Below are positions 25,925 to 35,062 of a stretch of DNA of 64,000 nt, in pieces. Origin of the DNA: Ga0077560 sp046330395. Its GTDB lineage: Bacteria > Actinomycetota > Thermoleophilia > Miltoncostaeales > Miltoncostaeaceae. The notes beneath the pieces were generated by a model, which was not told where the DNA came from, made no database searches, and was given only the letters and a program-made list of their open reading frames with translations. The stretch spans positions 78,819 to 142,818 of the forward strand of contig JAXLSS010000006.1 in NCBI GenBank assembly GCA_046330395.1, read 5' to 3'. Position 1 is the stretch's first letter, and the number at the start of each line of letters is the position of its first letter. A program made the position numbers and the translations under genes.

Positions 25925-27901
25925 CGTGCCGCCGGCACAGTGTGCGCCCTGGCGGCGCGGCGTGGCCGCTGACGACGGCCGGCCCGCGCGGGCGGCCACG
26001 GTCACCGCCGAGGTGGGCGTCACCAGCCCGTGGGCGCGCCGTGGAACGGCGGCGAGCAGTTCGACCCCGGCTCGGTGCACGACTGGACGCTGCGGGTGCC
26101 GGCCGGCCGGTGGCGCGGCCACCGGCGCGCAGTGGGGTCACCGTGGGCCTGGGACCGCTGCGCGTGGACGGGCGCCGCTGCCGGCCGGCTGCATCACGCA
26201 GGAGATCCCCGCCGGCGGTGACGCCCTGCTGCACTGCCGGGTGGTGCAGGGCACGCCGGAGGGGCGGTGGTGTTCCCGCTGCACCTGCGCATGCCCTGCG
26301 GTTCGTGGCCGGCTCGGCGCTCACCGCCACGCTGCGCGGCGGCGGCGAGGGCGACACCTGCCCCCCGGCAGCCGTCGCCACCCGAACCTTCGGGGTGGGC
26401 ACCGGCGTGCCGGGCGGCCTCACGCTCACCGGTCCTCCGCCCGGGCCGCTCACCGACCGCAGTGGCCGAACCCAGAACCTGGTGCTGCGCTCCACCCTGG
26501 TCAACGCAGCCTCCGCCGGCGCACGACGTCACCGTGACGGTTGACGGCGCCGCCAGCCCGCAACCCGCAGCCTTCGATGTCGGCATCGACGACCCGGTTC
26601 CTGCGCGCCCGATCCGGACGGCCTCACCAACCGCTGCGACATCGGCACGCTGATGCCCGGACAGACCCATGTGGTGCGCGTGCGCCTGGCCGGATCGATA
26701 CCGGCAGCGCGGATGTGCCGCGTGGGCATCACCTCGGACGAGGAACCGCAGGGCCGCGCCACCGTGACCATGCCGGTGGCACTCACCGACGGCACCCGGC
26801 TGCTGCCCGTGCTGAACGTGGCCGCCCGGCCGGGCTCGAGGGGACGGCGGCACGGCCGCGGTGCGCGTCACCAACGCCGGCACCACGCCGTTCACCCCGT
26901 CGGCGGTGCGCCTGCGGTACGACGCCGCCCCGGCGATCGTCAGCATCGACAGCGGCCCGTGCACGGTCACCGACCATCAGGCCGTCTGCACGGTGACGGC
27001 CCTGGGCGCTGGCGCCTCGCGCGTGGTGCAGGTCACCGGGGTCACGCCCGGCGCCGCCCTCGCCGCGGACGTCGTGCAGATCGACGAGGGGGCCGCCTAC
27101 CTCACGGGCCCCGGTCCCGCGGCTGTGAGCGTGGACGGCACGGGGCCGCTGGTGACCGACGGCGGGCTCTCGGCGCGGGTCGCCCCCGCCGTGGAGGGCA
27201 ACCCGGTGCGCACCGTCCACGTCACCGTGGCGGGTGCCCGGCCCGGTGCACCGGCCGTGGTGCGCGCCACCCTTGCGGACGGCATGCGCTGGGCGGCCCA
27301 GCCCGCCGAGTGCAGCGGCCTGTTCTGGCCCGACCGGTGCATCGTGGCGGCCGATCCGTCCGGGACACCGCGCACCCTCGACCTGCAGGTGGTGGGCTCA
27401 GGGACCCTGGGCCTGGCCGTGGACACGCCAGACTGGAGCGACCCGAACTCGCTCGACAACGTGGTGAGCGTCACCGTGGACGAGGCTTCGGCCCCCTCGC
27501 AGGGGGAGTCGGTGGCACCGCCGCAGTCCACGCCCACGCCCGGTCCACCCGCCCCCGGCGCGGCCCGGCTGCTGTCGGCGCCGCTCACCCTGCCGCTGGG
27601 CGCGGCGACGCGCGGCGGGGTGCCCGTGCGGGTGCTGTGCGACACCGCCTGCCGGGCGAACGCGCGGCTCACCGTGGCCCCGGCCGTGGCGCGCCGTCTC
27701 CACCTGCCCGTGACGCTGGGCGACACCCTCCAGGCCGTTGCGCCGGGGGAGGCCCAGGTGCGTGTGGCCATCGGCCCCGCGGCCAGGCGCCGGCTGGCGA
27801 TGCTGCGGGTGCGGACGGTGCGGGTGGTGCTCACCGTCGCGTTCGACGGGGGCGTGGTGCCGGCCACGGTGACGCGGTCGTTCACACTGCGCATCTGGTG
27901 A
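25925..27901 (+). CDS. Secreted CARDB/DUF11-type repeat protein with two-cysteine C-terminal domain (frame breaks in first half)
   Basis: Beta-sandwich repeats rich in Thr/Val/Gly are visible: TVTAEVGVTSP, RTQNLVLRSTLVNAASAG, THVVRVRLAGSIPAARMCRV and then an unbroken stretch from about 26861 beginning RVTNAGTTPFTPSAVRLRYD. These resemble DUF11/CARDB adhesion-like modules. The C-terminal 100 residues begin VPVRVLCDTACRANARLTVA and match the end of the next gene. The N-terminal signal is hard to read because of breaks between 25930 and 26850, so the start is approximate. Probably an exported surface protein; partner or ligand unknown. It follows cheR but is unlikely to be a flagellar part. Confidence 0.6.
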
Positions 27902-28008
27902 GCCGGCCGACGTCATTCACCGCACAGAAGACTGACCTTTCGCATCTATTTGCTCCGGTGCCGACGGCGTAGCGTCACCCCACGGGAATCCGCAACGGGC
28001 GGAGGGGC

Positions 28009-29580
28009 ATGCGCAGGTGGCCGTGCATCATGGTGGGGCTGGCGTTGCTGAGCGTCCCGGGCGCGCGGGCCACGACGATCGGGTCCGGCCTGCGCGTGAC
28101 GGTGCCGGCACCGTCCCAGCCGTTCCTCACCAGGGGCACCACCATCGACGTGCCGGTGACCGTCGCCAACGACGGCCCGGACGCGGTGCCCGGCGTGGTG
28201 CTGTTCACCTCCGCCCACGAAGGGTTCACCGCCGTGGCATTCGGGGGCATGACATGCCCGGTCGTGGCACCCCTCACATATCCGGAATGCGCACTGGGCG
28301 CGATCCCGGCCGGGCAGACCCGCACGGTCACCGTCACCCTGCGGGCCGACGCCTCCAGCCGCACCCCGGGCGCGACCTTCCTGATCCAGGACGACGTGAG
28401 GTCGGCGGACGGCCCGCGCGTGGCCGCGGAGTTCGGCGCCGGGCTGCAGATCACCGACGGCACCACCATCCTGCCCCTGCTGGAACCCGTCTCCCAGGCG
28501 CCCGATGGTGCGTGGAACCGCGCCCGGTACGTCGTGCGCGTCACCAACGTCGGCGACACGGCGTTCCCGGCGGCCAGGGTGCACGGCGACTTCCGCATCC
28601 TCATGGTGGGAGGCGACCAGCTTCTGGCCGTCGACGGCGCAACGGTGGAGGGCACTCCCTGCGCGCTGCTCGCCGACCCGGCGCAGGTGGAGTGCGACGT
28701 CACCGGGCTGGCGCCCGGGGCATCCCGGGTGATCACCGTGCGCGGCGAGATCCTTGACCCGCAGTTCAACGCCTACGTGGGCGGCACGTTCCGGGTGGCG
28801 ACCGACGCGGGCGTGCCGGTGCCCAACCCGTACGGCATCACGGCGGCCCAGGCGCTCACCGTGGGCTGGACCGGACCCGGCACCGCCCCGGTGACGGTGA
28901 ACGCCCGGGTCACCGCGCCTCCGGGCCGGGCGGACCGCACGGTCCACGTCACCGTGCGCGGTGGTGCGGTGGGGCACACCACCGTGCTCTACATCAGCAG
29001 GTTCCCCGATGGGGGGACCGTCACCGACCCGTCATCGGCCGACTGTCACGCCTGGGACTCCGGGCACTGGTTCGGCCACGGGGTGGAATGCGTGATCACG
29101 CCCACCGCCGCCGACTCCACCTGGACGGCCACGGTGCACGCGTCGGGTGCCGCGCCCGTGCGGACCCAGGTGCTCACACCGTGGTGGACGCCGGGGCCCG
29201 GCAGCGTCACCGACGTCACCACGCCGGTCACCTCCGTGGACCCGATCGGGACCATCACGCCGGCATCGGATGCGCCGGTGATGCACGGGGCCGCGGCCGC
29301 GGTGCCCGTGGCGGTGCGGTGCGCCGACCCCTGCCGCGTGGCGGCCAGCCTGTGGTTGCGGGGGGACATGGCGCGACGGCTGGGCCTGCCGCCGCGCGTG
29401 GGGACGGTGGTGCGCACCCTGCCGTCCGGCGCGGCCACGCTGCGGGTGGCGTTGCGTCCCGCGGCGCGGCGGGCCATCGCCTCCCGCGGCGGACGCCTGC
29501 CCCTCACCCTGCGCGTGGTGCTCACGGGGGAGGGCACACCGCTGAGGGTGGAGCGGCGGGTGGTGCTGCGCCCGCGCTGA
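28009..29580 (+). CDS. Secreted CARDB/DUF11-type repeat protein with two-cysteine C-terminal domain
   Basis: A 523-residue protein with a Sec signal (CIMVGLALLSVPGARA), then at least three beta-rich modules beginning IDVPVTVANDGPDAVPGVVL and YVVRVTNVGDTAFPAARVHG. A final domain starts VPVAVRCADPCRVAASLWLR and ends with a basic tail. The modules look like DUF11/CARDB adhesion repeats. The last domain shares its cysteine pair, the later LP motif, a G...RVA.(R/G)PAARR block and a terminal beta strand with the preceding gene, so the two are tandem paralogues. No sortase motif is seen, so attachment mode is unknown. The reading frame is intact here, in contrast to the neighbour. No clear promoter in 27902-28008. 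Confidence 0.75.
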   Translation: MRRWPCIMVGLALLSVPGARATTIGSGLRVTVPAPSQPFLTRGTTIDVPVTVANDGPDAVPGVVLFTSAHEGFTAVAFGGMTCPVVAPLTYPECALGAIPAGQTRTVTVTLRADASSRTPGATFLIQDDVRSADGPRVAAEFGAGLQITDGTTILPLLEPVSQAPDGAWNRARYVVRVTNVGDTAFPAARVHGDFRILMVGGDQLLAVDGATVEGTPCALLADPAQVECDVTGLAPGASRVITVRGEILDPQFNAYVGGTFRVATDAGVPVPNPYGITAAQALTVGWTGPGTAPVTVNARVTAPPGRADRTVHVTVRGGAVGHTTVLYISRFPDGGTVTDPSSADCHAWDSGHWFGHGVECVITPTAADSTWTATVHASGAAPVRTQVLTPWWTPGPGSVTDVTTPVTSVDPIGTITPASDAPVMHGAAAAVPVAVRCADPCRVAASLWLRGDMARRLGLPPRVGTVVRTLPSGAATLRVALRPAARRAIASRGGRLPLTLRVVLTGEGTPLRVERRVVLRPR

Positions 29581-29595
29581 CCGGTCGCGGTGGGC

Positions 29596-30078
29596 TCAGC
29601 CCGCGCCGGGGGCGGGGGAGGGCTGGCCCAGCAGGCCCTGGCCGATGATGGCCTGCCTGACGGCCTCCTGGCCCAGGTAACAGGTCCAGTGGGTGCCGGC
29701 CGCGTTCAGCGCGCGGCAGCCGCCGTTCACCACGCGGTTCGCGTCCACGGTGGGTTCCACGGTGCCGGTCCAGTCGTTCACCTCCGGCGCGGGCGGCTTG
29801 GCCAGCGTGCAGTCGAACTCCACGCCGTCGCGCACCACCGTGCACGTGGGCTCGGTGCCGGCCAGGGCCAGGGTTCCCGCGGGCATGCTGCGGGCCACCG
29901 ACCCCCCGTCCACCAGCAGCGTGGTGGCCGCGGCGGTGCCCGCCAGAGCCACGCTGATGGCGCCGGCCGCGATGAGGCCCCGGCGGCGGCGCCGCCGCGG
30001 TGCGGCGGCCAGGTCGGCCGCGACGGCGGCCTGCAGGGCGTCCCCCAGGTCGCGCAGGCGTGCGGTGTGGTCGGTCAC
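29596..30078 (-). CDS. Single-pass membrane protein, partner of the ECF sigma factor
   Basis: A 160-residue protein: about 34 cytoplasmic residues ending in six arginines, one membrane helix (GLIAAGAISVALAGTAAATT) and an exported part with four cysteines (PTCTVV, FDCTLA, GGCRAL, WTCYLG). GTG start with AGGGAG upstream, overlapping the sigma-factor stop. Topology and coupling suggest an anti-sigma or sensor partner. No zinc-binding anti-sigma HxxxCxxC motif is seen, so that role is inference. The four cysteines could form two disulfides outside the membrane. Confidence 0.65.
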   Translation of the reverse strand: MTDHTARLRDLGDALQAAVAADLAAAPRRRRRRGLIAAGAISVALAGTAAATTLLVDGGSVARSMPAGTLALAGTEPTCTVVRDGVEFDCTLAKPPAPEVNDWTGTVEPTVDANRVVNGGCRALNAAGTHWTCYLGQEAVRQAIIGQGLLGQPSPAPGAG

Positions 30079-30605
30079 GAGAGGCTCCCTTCGGAGGTGA
30101 GGTGGCGGCGCAGGGCGCGCAGGCCGCGGGACACGCGGGCGCGCGCGGTGGCCGGGTTGATGTCCAGCCGTTGCGCCACCTCCTCGTGGGCGAATCCGTC
30201 GATCACATGCATGCGCACCGCCGTGCGCTGGTCGGCCGGTAGCCGGTCCAGCAGGGCGTCGGCGCCGTCCATCCATCCCTCGTCGGGGACGGCGTGCGCC
30301 GGTCCCCCGTCCAGCCGGTCCCGCAGGCCCAGGCGCCGGCACGCGCGCAACTCCACGCCGCGGCGGCGCACGCATTCGCGCAGCACGTTTCGGGCGATGC
30401 CGAACACCCACGGGGCGGGGTTGCCGTCGGCGGCCACGGGCGCCTTCGCGCGCCCCAGCCACACGCGGGCGAATGTCTCGGCGGTGAGGTCCTCCGCCAG
30501 GTCCGCGTCGCCGCAGCGGCGCAGGTGGTACCGGAAGACCTCGGCCGACAGGCGGTCGTACAGCTCGCGGAACTCGGCCGGGTCCCGGGGTGATGAGGTG
30601 CTCAT
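30075..30605 (-). CDS. ECF-type RNA polymerase sigma factor
   Basis: A 176-residue sigma-70 family protein. Region 2 reads FRELYDRLSAEVFRYHLRRC and DLAEDLTAETFARVWLGR, with PWVFGIARNVLRECVRRRG; region 4 reads RLPADQRTAVRMHVIDGFAH and EEVAQRLDINPATARARVSR. ATG 30605 is used; the frame extends 25 codons further upstream into the hairpin-repeat region. It is cotranscribed with the membrane protein downstream. Its target promoters are unknown, and it is not a FliA/WhiG factor because region 3 is absent. Confidence 0.88.
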   Translation of the reverse strand: MSTSSPRDPAEFRELYDRLSAEVFRYHLRRCGDADLAEDLTAETFARVWLGRAKAPVAADGNPAPWVFGIARNVLRECVRRRGVELRACRRLGLRDRLDGGPAHAVPDEGWMDGADALLDRLPADQRTAVRMHVIDGFAHEEVAQRLDINPATARARVSRGLRALRRHLTSEGSLS

Positions 30606-30655
30606 GGCCACCCCATGATCATCACGCCCCGCGGTGTGACCGCGGGGAGCAACGG

Positions 30656-30865
30656 ATGCATGCGCCGTCTTCAAATGCACCCATGCGACGTTGGGGGGCC
30701 GGCGTTGCTTTCAAAGATCGGTCGCATGCGCCGTCTTCAATGCGCCCATGCGGATGCACGGGGCGCCCTTCTTGTTGTGGCGCGGCTCCCTAAGTGGCGT
30801 AAGGCCGCACGCGCCGTCTTCAATGCGCCCATGCGATGCACGGGGCGCCTTTCTGTTTGTGGCGC
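30656..30865 (-). repeat. REP-like hairpin repeats, locus 1 (two full units, one degenerate)
   Basis: Two units of about 60 bp, at about 30723-30785 and 30808-30866, with a degenerate copy at 30656-30690. Read on the minus strand each has CCACAA(C/A), GGCGCC, then a hairpin. The hairpins, at 30742-30766 and 30825-30848, have outer arms GCGCCC/GGGCGC, inner arms GTGC/GCAT (one G-T pair), a one-base bulge and a loop of 3-4 bases. TTGAAGACGG and a GCGCATGCG palindrome-like end follow. The same family recurs at 53.5-53.74 kb on the other strand. The segment 30606-30873 holds no gene. Confidence 0.8.
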
Positions 30866-30873
30866 GTGTGCCC

Positions 30874-31458
30874 TTACGCCACCTGACGGAGCCGCCCTGC
30901 CTCGTTGTTCCGGCGCACCATCCGCAGCGACCACCAGCACGCCGTGGCGATCGTCTCGGCCAGCTCCTGCACCATGAACAGGCGGGTGCTCTGCAGCACC
31001 TGCGCGTCCAGGGCGCCCGCCGACACGTTCACCGTGGCGGTGATGGACATCTCGCCCACCTGCGGAAGCCGCTTGCCCACGCCCTGACCGGGGTGCAGCC
31101 CGCCGGGCCGCAGCGACACGGTGCCCACACTGGCCACCGAGCCCAGGGCGGCGTCCACGGCCACCACCAGCGGGTTGCGCGGGTCGTCCACCAGGTGGTC
31201 GAGGCGCTCGTGCAGGTTGAGCGCGTGCAGGGGCTCCTTGAGGGTGCCGATCACGTTGGAGTCGGGGCAGCCCAGCCGCGACAGCCGCTGACCCACCAGC
31301 GGTCCCAGCGCGTCGCCGGTGGAGCGGTCGGTGCCGATGCACGCGAACACCACCTCTCTGTGCAGCGCGCCGCGTGCCGAGAAGGCGCGTTCCAGGGCCG
31401 CGGAGAGGCGTGCGAGTGCGGTGGGGTCGGTCCCTTTGATGCTCAGCGTCGAGTCCAT
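30874..31458 (-). CDS. YyaC/DUF1256 family protein (GPR/hydrogenase-maturation-protease fold)
   Basis: A 194-residue protein matching the sporulation-associated YyaC family (PF06866). FACIGTDRSTGDALGPLVGQ, NVIGTLKEPLHALNLHERLD, PLVVAVDAALG, SVGTVSLRPGGLHPGQGVGK and LPQVGEMSITATVNVSAGAL are all family blocks. In endospore-forming Firmicutes it is linked to sporulation and is related to the spore protease GPR and to hydrogenase maturation proteases. GTDRS and the two aspartates resemble the acidic active-site residues of that fold. Finding it divergent from cheA in a flagellated actinobacterium is unusual. It sits beside hairpin repeats. Confidence 0.82.
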   Translation of the reverse strand: MDSTLSIKGTDPTALARLSAALERAFSARGALHREVVFACIGTDRSTGDALGPLVGQRLSRLGCPDSNVIGTLKEPLHALNLHERLDHLVDDPRNPLVVAVDAALGSVASVGTVSLRPGGLHPGQGVGKRLPQVGEMSITATVNVSAGALDAQVLQSTRLFMVQELAETIATACWWSLRMVRRNNEAGRLRQVA

Positions 31459-31461
31459 GAC

Positions 31462-31488
31462 TAAAGCCTGTCCGTGGTGGGCCGATGG
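31462..31488 (+). promoter_or_regulatory. Candidate sigma-28 promoter for cheA-cheC-cheD
   Basis: TAAA at 31462-31465, exactly 15 bases, GCCGATGG at 31481-31488. This is the best match to TAAA-N15-GCCGATAA in the window. It leaves a leader of roughly 110 bases before the cheA GTG. It lies in the divergent gap with the YyaC-like gene. Confidence 0.72.
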
Positions 31489-31607
31489 TGGTCCTGTGCA
31501 GCGTACGAGCGTCGCCGGATGTTCGGGAACTGCCCATGCGACTAGTGCTGCCGTGGCGCCAAGGGGCGTCGCGGAATCTCGTCCGTGAAGACCCAGGGGG
31601 ACGCGCG

Positions 31608-33804
31608 GTGGACATGCAGGAATACCTCGGCCTCTTCCTCGACGAGAGTCGGGAGAACCTCCAGGCGCTCAACGCGTCCATCCTCGACCTGGAACGGGCC
31701 CCGGATGACCCCGAGGAGGCCCTCAACACCATCTTCCGGGTGGCGCATTCGCTGAAGGGCATGAGCGCCACCATGGGCTTCGAGCGCATGGCGGGCCTGA
31801 CCCACCGCATGGAGGAGGTGCTGTCCCAGCTGCGCGACGGCGGCGCCCCGGTGACCACCGAGATCACCGACGTGCTGTTCGCCTGTCTGGACACCCTGGA
31901 GGGCATGGTCAACGACATCGGCGACGGTGGCAGCGGTGCCGCCGACACCGGCGCCCTGATGGACCGCCTCATTGCCATCGTCAGCGGCGAGCCCGTCGCG
32001 ATGGCGCAGGCCGCGGCCACCATGGCCCCGCCGGCGCCCCCGGCCGCACCCCCCGTGGCCGAGGACGAGGTGCGCGGGGTCCTGGAGCAGATCCAGACCG
32101 GCGACACCCTGCACCTGGAGCTCTCCGACTACGAGCGCGTGGTGCTGGCCGAGGCCGCCGAGCGCGGCATGCCCGTGAAGTGCGTGAAGGTGCGCCTGGA
32201 GGACGCCTGCATGCTGCGGGCCGCCCGCGCGTACATGGTGGTGCAGGAGATCGAGGCCCTGGGCGAGCTGATCAAGGCCGAGCCCAGCACCGAGGACCTC
32301 GAGCGCGAGGCCTTCGAGTTCGAGTTCACGCTGTGGGTGGCCACCGACCAGCCCGTGGAGGTCATCACGGCCGCGGTGTCGTCGGTGAGCGAGGTGGCCG
32401 AGTGCACCACCGCCGTCATCGCGGTGGACGGCGCGCCCGCCGCCGAGGAGCCCGCTGCGCCCGCCGCCCCCGAGGCCCCCGCCGCGGTGGAGCCAGCCGC
32501 GCCGGCCCCGTCGCGGCCCCGAGGCCCCGGTGGCCGCGGTGGAGGAGCCCGCCGAGGAGCCCGAACACGACACGGCCGGTTCGCCGGCAGTGGTGCCGGC
32601 CGCCTCCCAGGGTGACGGCGCCTCCAAGAAGAACAAGTCCGCCCAGACCGTCCGCGTCGGCACCGACCGCCTGGACTCCCTCATGAACCTGATGGGGGAG
32701 ATGGTGATCCACCGCACGCGGCTGTGGCAGCTGTCCTCCGACCACGACCTGGCCGACCTGCGCCAGGCGGTGGAGGAGATGACGCGGGTCACCAACGACC
32801 TGCAGAGCCTCATCATGCAGGTGCGCATGATGGCCGTGGAGGCCGTGTTCATGCGGTTCCCGCGCATGGTGCGCGACCTGGCCAACTCCCTGAACAAGCA
32901 GTTGGAGCTGATCATCACCGGCGAGGACACCGAGCTGGACCGCACGGTGATCGACGAGCTGGGCGACCCGCTGGTGCACATCCTGCGCAACGCCGTGGAC
33001 CACGGCCTGGAGACGCCCGACGAGCGCGTCGCCGCCGGCAAGGACCCGGTGGGCACCGTGCGCCTGTCCGCCCGCCACGAGGGCAACAGCGTGGTCATCG
33101 AGGTGTCCGAGGACGGCCGGGGCATCGACCCCGCCAAGCTGCGCCGCCTCGTGGTGGAGAAGGGCCTGCTGACGGCCGCCGACGCCGACGCCCTGTCCGA
33201 CCAGGAGGCCGTCGAGCTGATCTTCCTGCCCGGGTTCTCCACCGCCGAGGTCACCACCGACGTCTCCGGGCGCGGGGTGGGCATGGACGCGGTGCGCGCC
33301 AAGATCAACGGCCTCAACGGCTCGGTGGAGATCCACAGCGAGCTGGGCAAGGGCAGCCGGTTCGTCATCCGCCTGCCGCTCACCCTGGCCATCATCCAGG
33401 CGCTGCTGGTGAAGGGCGCGGGCGAGACCTACGCCCTGCCGCTGGAGGCCATCGAGGAGACCGTGGTGATCCAGCGCAGCGAGACGCGCCCCGTGGACGG
33501 CGTGGACTGCATGGTGCTGCGCGACCACATCGTGCCCCTGGTGTCGCTGCGCGCGCGCCTGGGCCTGTACGGCAGCGACGAGACGACCGACCGCCACAGC
33601 GTCGTGGTGGTGCGGTCCGGCACGGCCCGACTGGGCGTGGTGGTGGACCAGCTGGTGGGACAGCAGGACATCGTCATCAAGCACCTTCCCGAGTACCTCG
33701 GCGATGTCCTGGGCATCGCCGGTGCGACGATCCTGGGCGACGGTTCCGTCGCGCTGATCATCGACGTGGGTGCCCTGGGCGACCGCAGAGGAGTGGCAGC
33801 GTGA
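31608..33804 (+). CDS. cheA: Chemotaxis sensor kinase CheA (frame break near 32.51 kb)
   Basis: Histidine kinase of the chemotaxis array. Domain order: HPt with the phosphorylated histidine in FRVAHSLKGMSATMGFERM, a P2-like region, an alanine/proline-rich linker, the dimerisation domain (VRVGTDRLDSLMNLMGEMVI), the ATP domain (LVHILRNAVDHGLETPDER, VSEDGRGIDPAKL, TTDVSGRGVGMDAV) and a CheW-like regulatory domain (LPLEAIEETVVI to DVGALGDRR). The linker frame shifts near 32508-32525; two missing bases (GCCCCGTCGCGG and GCCCCGAGG) restore VAAPEAPVAAVEEPAEEPE. GTG 31608 follows CAGGGGG; ATG 31614 is the alternative. Confidence 0.93.
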
Positions 33805-34478
33805 CCCACCACGTCCACGGAACCGCCAGCGAAGAGGCCGCCACCATGACCCCAGTGGACCTTGAGAACCTCAACGATCTGCAGCTGGACGCGCTGCGGG
33901 AGATCGGCAACATCGGCGCCGGCACGGCCGCGAGCTCGCTGTCGCAGATGACCGGTCAGCCCATCGCCATGGCCGTCCCCCGCGTCAGCATCCTGCCCGT
34001 GGAGGAGATCCCCGCCCGCATCGGCGGCGAGGAGCAGATCGTGGTGGCCGTGTACCTGCAGGTGATGGGTGACGCCCCCGGCCACATCGTGTTCCTCAGC
34101 CCCGCGGAGACCGCCCACGAGGTGTGTCACCAGCTGATGGGCGGCATGCCCTCCGGCGACGAGGTGCGGTTCGGCTTCAGCGAGATGGAGCTGAGCGCCC
34201 TGCAGGAGATCGGCAACATCATGACCGGCTCCTACCTGCGCGCCCTCGCCGAGCTCACCGGCATGCACCTGGAGCCCAGCCCGCCCGCCCTCGGCGTGGA
34301 CATGGCCGCGGCCCTGCTGGGGTCGGTGCTGGCCGAGGTGGCCCGCAACTCCGGCGCCGCGCTGCTGATCGAGACCGCGTTCGAGGAGCACGACCTGCCC
34401 AGCTTCGGCCACTTCGTCTACATCCCCGAGCCGGCATCCCTGCTCGTGGTCCTGCGCAGCCTCGGCCTCGCCTCATGA
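33801..34478 (+). CDS. cheC: CheY-P phosphatase CheC
   Basis: A 225-residue protein with the two CheC phosphatase helices, LREIGNIGAGTAASSLSQM and LQEIGNIMTGSYLRALAEL, each holding the ExxxN pair that removes phosphate from CheY. The rest alternates beta and alpha as in CheC/CheX. GTG 33801 is chosen because AGAGGAG sits at 33787-33793 and the start overlaps the cheA stop; ATG 33846 would remove 15 residues. With cheD next, the Bacillus-type CheC-CheD pair is complete. Confidence 0.9.
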   Translation: MTHHVHGTASEEAATMTPVDLENLNDLQLDALREIGNIGAGTAASSLSQMTGQPIAMAVPRVSILPVEEIPARIGGEEQIVVAVYLQVMGDAPGHIVFLSPAETAHEVCHQLMGGMPSGDEVRFGFSEMELSALQEIGNIMTGSYLRALAELTGMHLEPSPPALGVDMAAALLGSVLAEVARNSGAALLIETAFEEHDLPSFGHFVYIPEPASLLVVLRSLGLAS

Positions 34479-34996
34479 GCACCGGCGCCACAGCGGCCAG
34501 CGCGCCGCGTTCCACGTCCCTCAAGGTGGGCCTGGGCCAGATGGTCGTCTCCAGCGAACCGGGTGACGTCCTCGCCGCCCTGGGCCTGGGCTCGTGCATC
34601 GGCCTCACCGCATTCGACCCCGTGTCGAAGGTGGCGGGCATGGTCCACGTGATGCTGCCCGAGTCGGAGATCGCCACGCGTCCCGGCCCGGAGGGCAAGT
34701 ACGCCGACACGGCCATCCCGGCGCTGGTCACCGCCATGCGCAAGCTGGGGGCCGACCCCACGCGGCTGGTGTGCAAGATGGCCGGCGGCGCGCAGATGTT
34801 CGGCGGCGGCTCCGGCGGCGGGTCCCTCAACATCGGCTCGCGCAACGCCATCGCCGTCCGGGCCGCGCTGCAGTCGGCCGGCCTGCGCCTGAAAAGCGCC
34901 CAGACCGGTGGCAACTTCGGCCGCACCGTCGAGCTGCACGTGGGCTCGGGCCTGGTGACCGTGCGCTCCGTGGGCGGGCCCTCGCAGGAGCTGTAG
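34475..34996 (+). CDS. cheD: Chemoreceptor glutamine deamidase CheD
   Basis: CheD deamidates receptor glutamines and in Gram-positives binds and activates CheC. The 173-residue product has LGLGSCIGLTAFDPVSKVAG with the catalytic cysteine, GMVHVMLPES with the histidine, then VCKMAGGAQMF and NIGSRNAIAVRAAL. ATG 34475 overlaps the cheC stop. It is followed by a 219-bp gap holding the next flagellar promoter. Confidence 0.93.
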   Translation: MSTGATAASAPRSTSLKVGLGQMVVSSEPGDVLAALGLGSCIGLTAFDPVSKVAGMVHVMLPESEIATRPGPEGKYADTAIPALVTAMRKLGADPTRLVCKMAGGAQMFGGGSGGGSLNIGSRNAIAVRAALQSAGLRLKSAQTGGNFGRTVELHVGSGLVTVRSVGGPSQEL

Positions 34997-35062
34997 ACCG
35001 GCGCCCCGGGTGGCGGCCCGCCGCCGCCCGGACCCCGCCCGCCGCGCCGCGCTCCCGCCGCC

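Noticed and set aside
18381..26850. Annotating fliM, fliY, cheY, fliO, fliR, cheB and cheR as pseudogenes.
   Set aside because: Protein motifs are conserved on both sides of each break and the breaks are single-base. A real loss of motility would also allow missense decay and would not spare fliP and fliQ.
30656..30882. Possible short CRISPR array at the hairpin repeats.
   Set aside because: Units are about 60 bp, unequally spaced, internally palindromic and few. There are no uniform spacers and no cas genes.
30691..31464. Open frames through the hairpin repeats, with recurring peptides such as APMRCTGRL.
   Set aside because: The peptides recur only because the DNA repeats recur. The frames run antisense through the YyaC-like gene and lack ribosome sites.
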